The notes: a model not told the origin generated them from the sequence alone. A stretch of 64,000 nt of DNA from Myxocyprinus asiaticus (GCF_019703515.2 NC_059348.1:27248656-27312655); one strand, 5' to 3'; shown: positions 25,799 through 58,249, numbered from the stretch's first letter. Translations and numbers: made by a program.

Positions 25799-26019
25799 TG
25801 AAGCACTGTTAATGCAATGTGTTTATTTTTCAATTAGTGCAATACAGTATGCTTCTTTCAAAACATTTGCCATTAAAATACTTCCATACTATCTTTCCAC
25901 TCAAATGGTTACGCTGACAATATAATTTCTAATAAATGAACTATATTAAATGCAAAAAAGGCAAAACAGAAGCATTTTCAACAGAAGCATTTTCAACTGA
26001 AGCATTTTCAATTCAGACT

Positions 26020-26355
26020 TTTGAACCCCACTGATGCAAACTGTAACAGTGAGAACACATTCAACTATGCTGTTCCCTCAGGTGACGCGACCTCATGGCC
26101 GGTAGGTGGCGTCACGCCGCACAATTTCGGTTGCCTCCAAGATTTTGACACGAGGAAGAGCTTTTTCCGCTTAAGACGGGGTCACCATCTCTGCTGGCAA
26201 AGTTTGCTGTTGAGACTGAAGGAGGGTTCGGCGAGATCAAAATAAGTACAGCGAATATAATACAGCCGATTGTCCGTTTTTCAGGTTTTTAGGCGTGCAG
26301 CTGTGAAACAGTGCAGCGTAACGTACGGTACGGTACACGTTATCTGACTGCAGTC
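26020..26355 (+). promoter_or_regulatory. oxsr1 promoter and 5' UTR
   Basis: A CpG-containing stretch (GGTAGGTGGCGTCACGCCGC at about 26101) lies immediately upstream of the oxsr1 start codon, in an otherwise AT-rich neighbourhood. No TATA box at a convincing distance. The first base of the transcript cannot be fixed from sequence alone. Confidence 0.55.
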
Positions 26356-42159
<15,804 letters not shown>

Positions 42160-45100
42160 AACCTAGTATTACCAGCAACCATAAAACACAGACTGCTCCG
42201 CACAAGAGTGCATTGTAAATGCTTTCATTGGCCTAAAGAAACCACTACTGCCAAAGAGACAGAAGGAACCTGACACCACATAGGATTAACAAATGTTGAA
42301 TAGGACTGCAGACGAGATCTTCATAGGAGTGCACCTCAGATGTTTACAGTATTCATGTATGTTATTTTCTGTTGCTTTAAACATTTGCACAATTTGAACC
42401 AACTCCTTATACTGGTAGATATCAGAAGAATGCCTTATGTTTGGTAGTATTACTGAATTTACAACTGTAGGTAGACGGTAGCTGTGGATCTCATCTGTGA
42501 AATGAATGAGTGACTATGTGTGCTATGTACGTCAATGGAGAATGCTCTGGGGAGGATTGTCATTAGTAGCATTTAAGAGACTCGCACACAGTGCATGTTG
42601 ACACACTTATAAAGTCAGCTGTTCAATACACCACTCTGCAACGTGGTCAGTCATTTTGGAGTGATCAAGATCTTAGTTTTATGCATTATCCAGTTACTAT
42701 GGTAAGTCATCAGTCCTACTACTCCCTCAGAAAAGACTTTAAGCTTCACCACCAGTAATTCTGTTGAGACACACCTGTGCACTGCACCTTACTGTCAGCT
42801 GCTCTCACTATAGGGATGCATTCCCATCCTTCTGCATGGGCTAATGCCAAACTGCATGAAAGATTTTGACTTCTAAAAGATATGCTGACCATTTTGCACT
42901 GACTTGCATTTGATAAATGGGCCATACGTCAAAACAAAAGCTTGTCTCGTTAAGAAGATTAACAACAAGAATTAAAGTATTCAGTGTCAAATGAATTTCT
43001 CCCTCTAGATGTATATGCCAAACTTCCAAAAAAGTTTCTCTTCAAATTCTCTAGAAATTGTTTCATTTTATATTGGGAAATTATATAAGCAATTCTGTGG
43101 ATCGAGCATAACATTAGAAGTTTAATTTACATGCGTATCAATTAGGAAGTAGTGGCAACTGTGTGGATAGTGTTACATAAATAGATTGCCGTTTTGGACA
43201 GAATATCCAGTGCTTGCAAGGCAGCAAATAAAAATTGTTAGTGTTTTTAGTGAAATAAAAAAAATAATAATCATTTAATGCAAACAGGCTGTTATGACAT
43301 ACTCATTGGCAGTCAGGTTTTGAATTCTGAACATCTGTCTACGGTGGATTTAAAAAAATATATATATATTATTGCTGAAATGTGTAGTTACTGCACCACT
43401 GGCGTCATCAAGCGAAATTGCAAAAATAATAGCTGCTTTCAAACAAATTCTAGAAAACTCCCCACGTGTTCCATTGCATGTACAAACAGATAGTCCTGCC
43501 CCAAACTCACACTATTGGTCGAGTCCAATATTTCCGGTTTCGGGCTGGACAGGCCACTGAAACAGAGGAATGATTTAATAGCGGCACAGTGATACACTTT
43601 TAGGCAAAATTAACCTGCAAATGACTTATAGATGACTCTGCATATTAAGCTGGTGTACGAGAGAATTTCAACATTGAAAAAAATTACATAAACTTTTAAA
43701 TGCAAAAGTCTATTAACTTAAGTCTATAACAAAAATATAAAAAATGCCTTGCACATCTGAAATTATATACAAAAAGTGGGAATATAGTCTATACATGAAG
43801 CTGAATTAATTGCAGGAAAGTGTAGAAGAAGAAGAATAAAAGTATGATGGATTTTGATACAGTGCTCGCCTTGCAAGCACTGTGAAAATTTGTTAAAGGT
43901 TTGTATTGTTGACTATATCAAGTTTTTAGCAATAGGATCATTTGGATTTAAATTTGTGGCCCTGTTTGTGTCTCTGTAAATATTTAAGTCAGTTTCATCT
44001 TCCTACTTAGTATCATCTTTCTCAGCTGGAGACTGATGTCTGATTCCATGTGTGTGTGTGTATATATAGGCAGAAAATGTGTTCACATGCAATTAGTGTG
44101 TTTATTTGACCCCTTTTGAAAACAAAATAGCATGGACATCTCTATTATTGCTATTATTTTAATGGGAAAAAACATGTTTCATTGTTTTCCCTCTTTTGCT
44201 GGACTTACACTCCACCTCAAGATTAAATTTTTCTGATTATTTTCTCACCTTTGCTTCTACAACTGTCTATTTTAAGGTGGTTTTAAAATGAATTTCAGAC
44301 AGGGTCAGTGATTCATTCACTCGCTTTCACACTTGTGTGTATGTGCAAATTCTTTTTTTATATATATATTAAGTGTGAATACAACAATGAATGTGGGTGG
44401 GGCATCTTATGAGTACTTGATCAAGAAAATAAATCATGTAAATAATGGAACTGGTGTTGTTTATGAATAATATAAACAGTATACATACCGTTCACAGTTG
44501 GCCTTTACATGGAGTGGACGTGGTGGTTTGTCTTCAGTCTTTTTGTTGGCTTTTCTGTGGTCACAGTTATCATAGTTATGGGTTTTGGGAAACTGAACAC
44601 TTGGCCCAAAGGGTTTCATGACTGAAAATGAATAACTGTGATTGAAATCCCTTAAAAAATTGCATAATTAGCATGGCTTGAGAATATGTTTGAATAATGC
44701 ATTTATTTTTTTGCTACATATTGACTTCTACTGTATCAACAGTGGAGGGTTACTTTTTCTTTTCTACATTTCTTTTTCTGCCTTGCTGTCCTTATTTGAA
44801 AGCATCATTGTCGGGACTGGTTGGGCCGATGATTAGAAGGAATGCCAGTGGTATGTTTGTCCGTTATGTGTGTTTGTGTTTAAGATGTGTGATTATATGG
44901 CTAGCAACACAATACAATGGCATGCCACCTTACTATATTCATATCACTGTGGTAATTATCTTCAGATATTTCAGATACCTTAAATGGACTGTCAAATCAA
45001 AGTCTAATCATGATTATTTCTTTTAAAAATGCTGTTGACCCAGTTATGTATTTTACGGACATATCCTTATCGCATTCTCTTTTTCACTTTTCACCTCTGA

Positions 45101-45720
45101 AGTGAGATCACAGTAGGATTTATTTTCATTGTTTGTGCGCAACTGGTTGGCTGCCCTTTTCTGGAATTCATTGGAAGTAATTAAACTGAGCACTTTGAAT
45201 ATCAAAATCATATTCTTGATTCTTATTCGTATGATATAGAAACTTAAATTTACTTAAAAATTGTATAAACTGATTGGTCTTCAGATTTAGACATCAGGCC
45301 TTGTTGAAGAAATCTGACCTCTTTAGAATACTCATGTATTTCTCATTGGTAATGTTTCTATATGTTCTGGAGAGTTCATTTCACCATGGTACTCCTGCTT
45401 CTCTCAGTTTAATATTTTGTTCTATCTGCTGTTTACAGTGTTCTGCAGCTTTTTCAGAGGGATTGGCAACATTTTAGAAGAATATTTAAATATTTTCAAT
45501 TCAAAGCTTTTATAATTTCAGCGTGGCATTTAATTTTGTTTCATTGTGTTATCGCACTGATCTCTAATGAACTGTCACGAACAACAGCAATGGAGGTATT
45601 ACTGTCACACTTGGTGTGTTAAGGACAATGGTAGAACACTGTATAGTATTTCACTTTTTGGGATTTTCAGTGCATGTACCCATTATTTTTTAATAATAAT
45701 GAATAAAGACTGAAATTATG
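42160..45720 (+). other. oxsr1 3' UTR, probable extent
   Basis: AT-rich non-coding sequence follows the oxsr1 stop. Candidate poly(A) signals AATAAA occur at 43227-43232 and 45702-45707. The second is preceded by a T-rich stretch and followed by TTGTGACTCTGTACC, so a long UTR of about 3.5 kb is plausible. A (TG)n/(TA)n run lies near 44049-44070. No other gene is seen. Confidence 0.45.
45702..45707 (+). terminator. Candidate oxsr1 poly(A) signal
   Basis: AATAAA in AATAATGAATAAAGACTG. An alternative site is at 43227-43232; sequence alone cannot choose. Confidence 0.4.
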
Positions 45721-46344
45721 ACATATTTGCCAGTTTTTGTGACTCTGTACCTTGTTAAAATGACTCATAATCCGTGGTACTTCCCCAGTTTATTGAATAC
45801 ATTGTTACAATCAATGTTGAGTGACACAATACACTTACTGTCAGCACTATTTTGTTATGCTGTTCCTCTGCTTTTGTTTTCAAGTGCTACTTAATTTCTT
45901 TTTTAAAAACTATATTGCATTTGCATGACTCAAGGCTTTCTGCTGATGTTTTGCTAGTCATGCATGCATTGTAATGTAGAATGAGTAGGCAGAAAGGCAA
46001 ATTCAGATGGGTAATAACAACCGTATTCATGCTGAATAACAGTGCATTGTTGCATTAAAAAAAGTTTTCTGTTGCTCTTTGTCAAGATGACTAAATCATG
46101 AAAAAATATATATCATCTTTTATGCTTAATCTTAGTCACCAGAAGCTGGCTGCAAGAAATCTCTTAAGAAAACTCTTAGTGATAATAGTCTTACATTTAT
46201 AACTAGAAAGGTTACTTTTTTGGAAAGAAAAACTTTGATGTAGAAAAAGCCTTGTTTAAAACACTTTTAAAGCTTAAAGTTTACACAGGCCTCAGACAGA
46301 AAGTCAGACAGATAGTGCATTACTATGTTGCTAGGTTTTGATTC

Positions 46345-46739
46345 ATCCCTATTTTTCATTAAAAAAGCAAAAATCAAGGTTGAGACATTTATAATGAAAG
46401 TGAAGGGGGACAATTTTTGAAGGGGTTTAAAAATGTGAATCTAGTTTTATAAAAGCACACATTATTTGTTCTTTTAAAACTTGTGAATTAATTGAGCTGT
46501 AAAATTGTTTTAATCGTAATTTTTACTGTCATTTAGGGTTTACAACATTACATCATGGTAGTAGTTGTAAAATTGGATATAACGTTACACAGAAAACATT
46601 AAGCGATTTCATCACACTGAAATCATGTTTACGTGCATAGTGTTTACATCTTTTAGCTATACTTTTGAAACGGACTATTGGCCCTACTACTTGCATCATA
46701 AGTGCCTCACTGAAACCCAGATTTATTCTTTTTTATTTG

Positions 46740-46783
<44 letters not shown>

Positions 46784-46943
46784 TACACACACAAACTTTT
46801 TTATTTGTATTTTTATATATATATATATATATGCATAGAAGTTGGAAAGTTGAAGTTTGAATACATTTTTGTGTCAATCAACATTATCCCACAAATGCTG
46901 TCAATTGAGCTTAAGTTGTATTGAACCCGGAATATTCCTTTAA
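46345..46943. mobile_element. Family C element with (TA)n
   Basis: The right end ACCCGGAATATTCCTTTAA and the interior (CACAAATGCTGTCAATTGAGC) match family C. (TA)n/(CA)n tracts at about 46747-46792 and 46814-46832 have grown where the poly-A lies in other copies. The extreme left end is lost. Confidence 0.75.
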
Positions 46944-47225
46944 TGAAAGTCTCTGGGATATTTGATTGTCTGTGATGGAGAAACCACAATGATTGGCTAG
47001 TGTAACCGATCAGTTTGAAATGGCATGGCACACTAAGTTGGAACAGTCTGAGGGTTTGTGCCAATTTGATGGATGTAGCTTGAATGCTCTAGGACAGTGG
47101 TTGACAACCAGGGGGCCCACAAGGAGGCCACAAGATGAATCATTTAAAATTATTTTAATCAACAAGATATATAAGAATAAAAAGAAATTTGCTAAAATAA
47201 TCAAGATATACAACATTAAAACTGG

Positions 47226-47485
47226 GTAACACTTTACAATAAGGTTCCATTCATTAACATTAATGCATTAGGAATTATGAACAATTAATAGTAAATTTTT
47301 ATAGCATTTATTAATCTTAATGTTAGTTCATTAGTGCATTAACTAATGTTAACTAACTTTTGATATAAAAAAACTGATTAGTGAATGTTTTAATTAACAT
47401 TAAGATCAAAAAGATCTGTAAAAGTATTGTTTATTGTAAGTTTATGTTAATGTTGTTAACAAATTGAACCTTATTTTAACGTGTG
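47226..47485. mobile_element. Short DNA element, GGGTAACACTTTACAATAAG type
   Basis: Starts GGGTAACACTTTACAATAAG and ends near AATTGAACCTTATTTTAACG, the diverged inverse. The interior carries repeated ATTAACATTAATG / TTAATGTTAGTT motifs. A widespread teleost non-autonomous element type. Confidence 0.75.
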
Positions 47486-50098
47486 ATATATTTCTTATTT
47501 AAATTATTTAGTATTTAATAACAGTTTTTATTGAAGAACTACAGTTCTTTGAATTTGTGGAATCACAAAATTATTTGCGGGTAATTATTTTAATCTATTG
47601 CCATTCTTTGTTTCTGTTAAAAGTTTGATAACAAGCAGCTGTCATTACAGCAGAAGCACCAGAGGAATATCTTAGCCTACATGGGGTGCCACTGCTCTGG
47701 GAAGAGTCACAATTGATAATTTTGGTCTTGGATTAGGGAAGTTGGATAAATCTTAAACCAAGTCTGTAGAATAACATATTGGCTTTGTCAGGCCATCATA
47801 ATTAAGGGCTTTCTTATCTTAAGAGGTTCCTTGCAACTGGGCCCAGAACCTCACAAGCAGTATCCGAGTTCAACTCAGATTTATTAAACTGTATATTAAG
47901 GCTTCACATCAAGAAACACAGAGAAAGACACTGGTAGACCTTTTCAAAACAACTGTCATCCTTGAATGTGGAACCATTTTACTACAATAACTCTCTCTGT
48001 ATAGTACATTATCTGACATGTTCACAGGATCATGCAGTTAAACATTCATTTACAGTGTTTTATAATGTAACCACACTCTCAAGCTTTCTTGTATTGCTCC
48101 TCTCCTGGACCAACATAGCTGATTTTGGGGAGATTCTAGAGGCTAATGGAGACTTTGGGCTTTTCCAAAAGCTTATACTGTTTGTGCTGTGTTTTCCAAA
48201 CCTCATACTGCCTTTTCATTTTGCCAGCCTTGTTTTCAATCATGCAGACACAAACCACCATTGCAACACAGACTGGATACTTCAGGTAAGTCCTAATGTG
48301 ACAGAAGAAGAGCAGCTTAACCTGACTTTGCCCAGGCTCCCAGATGGATCTATTAGTGGATGTGAGATGTACATGCCTGTGAATTGGAATCTCACTGCTA
48401 TATGGCAGTATGGCTTAAATGAAACCACTACTTGCACTGATGTATATGTGCACAATGATACCATTTATGAGGCAACAATTGTCACAGACATAAGTTCTTC
48501 CACTGATGTACTTTAAACAGCTCTTTCAAATACACATGTATAAATGGTCACTTTGATTTAGGTTGTATATTTGAAAACATGTATACTATCTATATCATGT
48601 AGTCACTGTGGTCTAGTCACAGCAAAATACAATTTAACATGCATGTGTTTAAATGGCCTCAATGTGAGCTGATGAACACATAGCTGCCATTGAGGAACTC
48701 TATTTGTTTTGCAAATCCTACTTTGTATTTGTCTTTGTTTTGCAGTTTGATCTTGTTTGGGACAATGCAAATTTATTTTGGGGAGCACAGACAATATTCA
48801 TGGCTGGAATACTAGTTGGAGCTTTACTCTTTGGCCCCTTTTCATAAGTGTGGAACAAAATGTACACATTTATACTTGATATCACAATCATGTGTATGCA
48901 ATTTACAGTGCAGGAGTATCCCCCCGATTATTTTTGCTCATTCTGTGTTGCAAAGTCAAAAGAAAAAATTAAATGTATATTGGAAAGTTAAAAAAATAAA
49001 TAATAAAAAAAATAAAATTATTTATATATATATGTGTATATACACACACAACTTATAATTAGTGAATTCGGCAAAAGTAGGTCAAAAGTTCTGCTGCTGA
49101 AATCGGTCTGCGCTTACAATTTTGGTAAGCACTATCCCTTGTGGCCAAAGTTGGAAGTGTTGTTGAATGTATGAGCAAATGTAAGCTCCATTTTCTGTGT
49201 GAAATGTCCACAGAGTGTATTTTTGGTTTAAAATGATGTAATACAGTCAATAGAAATTCATATTAACTCTTCACCCTTACCACAACCCCAAACTTAATCG
49301 TCAGTGGAGTAAAAATTAAATTTTAGAGTGAAAATGCAACATCAGAATTGTGCTCACCATTGTTTATGTGAATGCGATTACTTCCTGGTTCCCACAGGAC
49401 CAGAACCCGAGACTCGGAGATCAGTAGTACGCTACTTAAGGGAAAGGTGATCGGGACAGAGTTGATGCAAAAATGTCTAATGGGGGATGGCACTAATCAG
49501 AGTCAATTTCAGGGTACATGAAATTTCGGAGGCAACATGTCATTTTCTCATGTGATCATGTTGTTTAATGTTTGAATAGTTTCTGAAGGTACTTTATTTA
49601 GGAGTCTATGATGTGCAAAATTAATTCATATAATAAAGAAAAGATTTCCATTCAGGCAGGATATCATTAGTAATCCTTTTCTGTAAAATTCTTGTTCATT
49701 TTTCTCCTCTTTTTTTCTGTTTTGAACTCCAGGTTTGGTTGTAAAATAGCAACACAGATACCTATGATGCTCAAGCAAATTTTTATAGTGGTGACTGGTC
49801 TTTCTCCAAACTTTGAGGTGTACCTTACATCCCAGTTCTTTGTTGGTATGTCCTATGGAGGATTTCGGGTCAGCTGCGTTATCCTTGATATAAGATAATG
49901 TTAATCACTGGACTAAATCACCCTTTTATGAACCTTTGCATTATATTGTTTATCAACAGACTGACAATCCAAATATACTGTACATGACAAAATATCAGAT
50001 ATCTCTTAATTTTATAGAAAAAAACCTCGGAAAATTATAGATTTTCATTTTGTGTCATCGACAAATCAGTTCTTATCTGTCTTAGTATAGTCATAAGC

Positions 50099-51954
50099 AG
50101 GGTTGGGCGGATTACTTTAAGAAAGTATTCTGGGCTGAATACCAAATACTCTCTCTTAAATGTATTCAGTAAAGTATTCCGAATACATCAAATAAAAAGT
50201 AACGTATTCAGAATACAAGAATACTTTTAGAATACATATTTATAAGGCAAGGCACAACTGGAGAAGTTACGATGTGATATGTCATTATTATCTTATCTGA
50301 ACCTGCTACACCTCCACTATTAATGAATCTAAGTTAATCTGATTTGCTTGTTCCTTTAAATTAGATGAGGAGTTGGACTAATGTTTTTCTTTATGGAAGG
50401 CAGTAGCCAAACAGAAGGCAGTTTGTGGTCAATTACAATATTTTAATATTTTAACAACATTTTAATCTTTTTCTTAACCTATTATTTGATTGGACTGACA
50501 AAGAATAAAACATTTTGACACAAAATTAGATAAGAAATGCAAATAAACTGTATTAATTTTCGAGATGATAACTGGATGCCATAAAGTAGTGAGGTCATGT
50601 GGCAACAATATAGTATATAAATGATTTTTTTTTTTTTTTTTTGCATATTTCCATATTTAGGAGGATTTATTCATTTACTTTTCTATCTCTTTTATTGCCA
50701 ATACTTTTATTTTGGGTGCTTTTGAATCTTTTACTCATCCTTTGTTTTGTTTTTTAATTGTTGTTTTTTATTTTATTTTTTGTGCATCACTTCATATGAG
50801 ATGTTTTTTTTACAAGTGAGAAATAATATTAATATGCCTGTATGTTACAATATGTGTCACACTGAACTAGTCCCATATGTCTATAAGCCACAAATTTTAC
50901 AGTAGTTATTTACCTTAGATTTTTCAGTTGTCATTTGTACTCGATCTACTTCAAGTCTTTTCCCTCTATCAGTCTTTGCAGTAGGCCTACTTTCTCTATA
51001 TTTAGTTTTTAACTATATATTGTAGCCTATTATTGTGGTTAATAACTGCTATTTCTCAACAGTACTGAAAGTTTGTGATGTGGACGTGACTCACCAAATG
51101 CTTATCATGAGCCGTCCATCTTTAATCCACCTTAACACAGAAGCCGCATGCCTGCATCTCTCATGAAAAGTCATACATAATTTTCGAGTTGGCTATTTCG
51201 TATGGTCTCGCACAATGTTTACATTTATGCATTTGGCATACGCTTTTATCCAAAGGGACTTACAGTGTACTTATTACAGGGACAATACCCCCGGAGCAAC
51301 CCTTGCTCAAGGACACAATGGTGGTGGCTGTGGGGATCGAAAAATGTTGTTCGCATAAACTCGTATGACTTCTTCACGTGCAAATTCCCGGATGTCTAAT
51401 GCGGAACTAAGCGTGCTGCTGCACAGCTGACAGCACGTTGATTGTTAAGATGTGCCTTCGCAGCTGCCAGATATTAAATCCAAGAATCATTATACATGAA
51501 TAAGACAGTGCATTTCAATTCTTTAGTGCCTACCATCAAGACCTTTTGGTGAACGATGTCCATTTTTAAAGTATCACAAAAACACAACCAGCGATTCTTT
51601 GATTTTAACCCACGATTGTCTTTTCAAATGAGCCCAATTTAGCATGAAACCCTGGCAATGCGTTAAGATGCGTTTGCAGCTCGCATCTGCGCTGTTCAGA
51701 ATAAAACTGTTCAGAAAAACAGTTTCTCAGGTCAAGTTTCTTAATTGATTGACAAGAACATTTTTTCTTTATGCCTTATTTTGTGGTCATAATGAGAGAA
51801 GTATTCTAAAAGTATTCCAACAAAATTTTATTAAGTAACTGTATTCTGAATACAGATGCTTGAAAACATAACGGGGGCTGAATACAGTTACTTCATTTTT
51901 GTATTTTGAATATGTAACGCCGTTACATGTATTCCGTTACAGCCCAACCCCGGT
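50099..51954. mobile_element. DNA element inside the transporter pseudogene
   Basis: Left end GCAGGGTTGGGCGGATTACT at about 50098; right end TAACGCCGTTACATGTATTC then CAGCCCAACCCCGG at about 51916-51954. Both ends are rich in GAATAC-type motifs (left, CAGTAAAGTATTCCGAATAC). No transposase. It lies in the intron between the exons at 49733 and 52025, and the same end type occurs at about 21645. Confidence 0.7.
51213..51345 (+). repeat. Nested teleost repeat fragment
   Basis: TTACATTTATGCATTTGGCA, then ACGCTTTTATCCAAAGGGAC, then GACTTACAGTGTAC and CCTTGCTCAAGGACACAATG. This is a widely dispersed teleost repeat, here nested in the larger element. Confidence 0.65.
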
Positions 51955-52518
51955 CATAAGACTCTGGGCCACTATTTAAACCACATAATAGCTGTATTAT
52001 TTGTCGCTGTATTTGCTATATTAGCCACTGAGTGGAAGGAGTTGCCCAGAGATCATATGCAGTGTGTTTAAGTCAGGTGCTGGCAGCTTTGGGGCAGGTC
52101 ATTTTTCTTGGCCTTGTGTATTTTGTTAGGGACTGGAGAAAGGCCCAATTCATAATGGCTGGCCCAATTGGATTAGTGGTCCTCTACATATGGTACAGTA
52201 TATGTATAATGTTTAGAAGTTTTTAGAGAATAGAAGCTGTTAATGGTAATTGACAATTTCTTTAATCACTTTAGTGTAATTCTGTAATTTTACAGGGCAT
52301 CACTTAGTTGGCACTATTTTTTCTGAATTATGAATTTATCAGTGAATTACATAATTTTTTTGTGCATACCATTATAGGTTTCTTCCAGAATCTGCGAGGT
52401 GGCTTCTTGACCGTGGCAGAACTGCAAATGCGAAAGAACTCATTCAGAATGCAGCTGCAATCAACAAACGTTCAATTCCTGATTCATTAGTGAAAAAGGT
52501 GGCCTGATACACATACAT

Positions 52519-52550
52519 ACACACACACACACACACACAAACACACACCT

Positions 52551-52616
<66 letters not shown>
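52519..52616. repeat. (CA)n then (TA)n microsatellite
   Basis: (CA)n at about 52519-52547 followed by a long (TA)n at about 52554-52614, directly between remnant exons of the transporter pseudogene. Likely hypervariable. Confidence 0.95.
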
Positions 52617-52618
<2 letters not shown>

Positions 52619-53262
52619 GGGGTATAAAAACCCTGTTAACTTCCCATGTCCTCAGGAAATATTTCTTAACCATTACCTTCAGATGGTGAGTCAGGGTAAA
52701 AAATAAAACAGTTCAATGTTTTTCCTGAAATTACAAAGTTCACGTTTAAACATGAACAGGTCTCTGTATTTTTAATACTTAGGTGTGCACTAAGCCTAGC
52801 ATATTACAGCCTCTCTCTGAATGTTGGGGAGGTTGGCTCCTGTGCTGAAATTGCCAGGGGTCTACCACTTTTTTATACCTTCTGTGGTGTTCAGCAGTCT
52901 AGCACTAGCAAATGGGGCACTGGGCTTCTTGCTGCCTGAGACCAGACGCACTGAGTTGCCTGATTCCACAGAAGAGGCCGAAGGCAAAAGGTACATGGAC
53001 TGTTACACTGAGATATTCTGTAACAATGTTTTCATAAAGCTGGTAAAATTCTGCTGTTTAATGTGGTTTATATAAAAAGCAGTTTCTTAATTTCCTAATG
53101 TCCATTAATTGCATGACCTTTATTATGTACTTTTTAAAAACATACTGTTATCTTTTTGTGAAGAGAAATAACACTCTATCCCTGTATTTCTCCCAAAGGA
53201 AACCGAAAATCACAAAGCACACCACTGGGGATTGTAAAGACATCCAACCAACCAAATTATAA

Positions 53263-54653
53263 TCCCTTAACTTCTTGCAAGTGGTGTTTATTCTTTTGTT
53301 GTATTTCTATCAAGGTTTTATAGTGTTTTGATATTAACATTAGCATTATAATAACTGTTTATTTGCCCTTCAACAGTATGGGAATATGTGTAGATTATTT
53401 GTATACTGTTATTTGTTATACAGTTATATATAAATTCTAAAACATAAATGTTCTAAACCATAAAATAATATGCAATAAACCTTCTTGTGAATTAAGTTTT
53501 ATTAACCCAAATAATCTTTGATACAATAAAGACATCAATGCTTCATAGACACTAAATTAATAAATCAATAAATTAACATGGCCATCAAAGCATTGTTTTG
53601 TAATCAACCTTAACATGAGGTGAAAACAAGTGTTATATCCTTTTATGCATACATTCTGTGGATTATATTAAAACTATAGATTACTGAAGTGAATTTTGTT
53701 GGATAAATCAATTTATTTTTCCCTTATTCCACGCAACTACTGTTCATAAAAAAACTCAAAGTAATTTGTCTCGTTTAACTGCACCTTTTTAGAATCACAA
53801 TGGAGTAATACTTCAATTCTTTTCCTGACCATCTTGCTGCAATAACTTTCTGTTTACATGGGCAGGGTCTGCATTTGTACATTATTCAAATCTGAAAATT
53901 AAAATAAAGTTTAAGTAAAACCACATTAGATATTGACATTGATATATGAACATACTACACATTGATTAATTAATCAATTAATTTCAGTAATAAAATTAGT
54001 GAATTGTACAGTATAAAATGGCAAAGTCTAATCAATAAATGTAAGCGCCACGTAGTTCTAGCGGGAAGACTAGCAGCTATACATCATCGCGCCATTAGCT
54101 AGGTAATTCCTACCAATCACATGTAAACCAATGCTTTATAAGTCTGCTCACAATCTATCACATTGCTGTTTCAGTGTGCTAACATGGCAACCTCCACCAC
54201 CACCAGTTGAGCCCCGTCCTGCACGGGGGTAGGCTCCTAGCCCCTGCCTCCTGTCTCCGGCAGGATATGATGGTTCCAAGCATAACTTCTTCAGACTGCC
54301 AGACGGGGCTTATGCCAAAGAGAGACATTACATTTCTGTTTTATATTCATCAAATAAATGTCATCTTAAATTTCACTCAAGTCTGCAAGTCTTCCAGATG
54401 AAACCTGCTTATTTAACTTAATAAATTTAAAATGAGGAACTATTCACTGCCATTGTATTGAAAAGATGGACTGTGATATTCATCAAAGCATCTCCTTTTT
54501 CCACAAAAGAAAGATAGTCATATGGGTTTGAAAAGGCTAAGTAAATGATTGCATTTTCATTTTTGGTGTGCTATTCCTTTAAAGATAATAATCTTATTAT
54601 TTATATTTATTGGTATTGGATTTTGTTAATGGAGCTGGGTTGAGGCAGTTGCA
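53263..54653. other. Between convergent genes
   Basis: Former 3' region of the transporter and 3' flank of the xirp gene. It contains a C-rich stretch at about 54030-54400 with GAGCCCCGTCCTGCACGGGG and an AATAAA near 54354 that looks repeat-derived but is unassigned, plus a family B half element. On the minus strand an AATAAA-type signal lies about 45 bp past the xirp stop (about 54607-54612). Confidence 0.45.
54446..54586. mobile_element. Family B element, right half
   Basis: CATCTCCTTTTTCCACAAAAG, then AGTCATATGGGTTTG, then CATTTTTGGTGTGCTATTCC and TTTAAAG. The left half is absent. Confidence 0.65.
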
Positions 54654-57809
<3,156 letters not shown>

Positions 57810-58117
57810 TTAAAGTACATTAATAGATTTCACTAGAAATTCCCATGGAATCAAAAATATGTTATCTTAATTGATTTGTGATTGGATCACTTCAATAAAA
57901 TCTGTATTATGAATGAGACTATATGGATTACATTTGATTAGATTACATTTGATTTTTTAAATAAAACAATGTTTCAAACATCTTTTTTTTCTCATTATGA
58001 ATCAGGGGGTTTACATTTGTAACAGTTTGTGATTGATTTGTCTTCTATGTTCCAGAAAGTTTATTTTTGAAAGAATGTCACAATAGACAATCTCCATTTG
58101 AAAGGTCATTGCTCTCA

Positions 58118-58249
<132 letters not shown>

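Larger units (their letters stand above)
48106..53262 (+). pseudogene. slc22a13: slc22a13-like organic ion transporter, pseudogene
   Basis: Exons recognised: 48106-48489 (ADFGEILEANGDFGLFQ, HCNTDWILQVSPN, large extracellular loop), 48746-about 48845 ([16 protein letters not shown]), 49733-49887 (KIATQIP, FFVGMSYGG), 52025-52192 (RSYAVCLSQVLAALGQ), 52378-52498 (PESARWLLDRGRT), remnants at about 52646-52685 and 52794-52990 (LPETRRTELPDS), and a last exon 53199-53262 ending PTKL and TAA. SLC22 proteins are 12-span plasma-membrane carriers. Damage seen: no ATG at the expected start (TGG at 48106); donors after 48489 and 49887 read AT instead of GT; a stop at about 48844; a 2-bp loss near 52034 shifting the frame; and the segment between LSLNVG and RLAPVLKL, about four membrane spans, deleted. 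Member 13 is chosen because oxsr1 is its neighbour in mammals; the SLC22 family call itself is firm. Confidence 0.88.

Noticed and set aside
46625..46924. 99-codon frame rich in Tyr, Ile and His
   Set aside because: Translated (TA)n and (CA)n microsatellite within a family C element.
48490..52024. AT-AC (minor spliceosome) introns in the transporter
   Set aside because: The introns start with AT but end in AG, and the starts ATAAGT and ATATAA do not match the ATATCC minor donor. Mutated GT donors explain them better.
52461..52673. 70-codon minus-strand frame of Tyr-Ile repeats
   Set aside because: Translated microsatellite.
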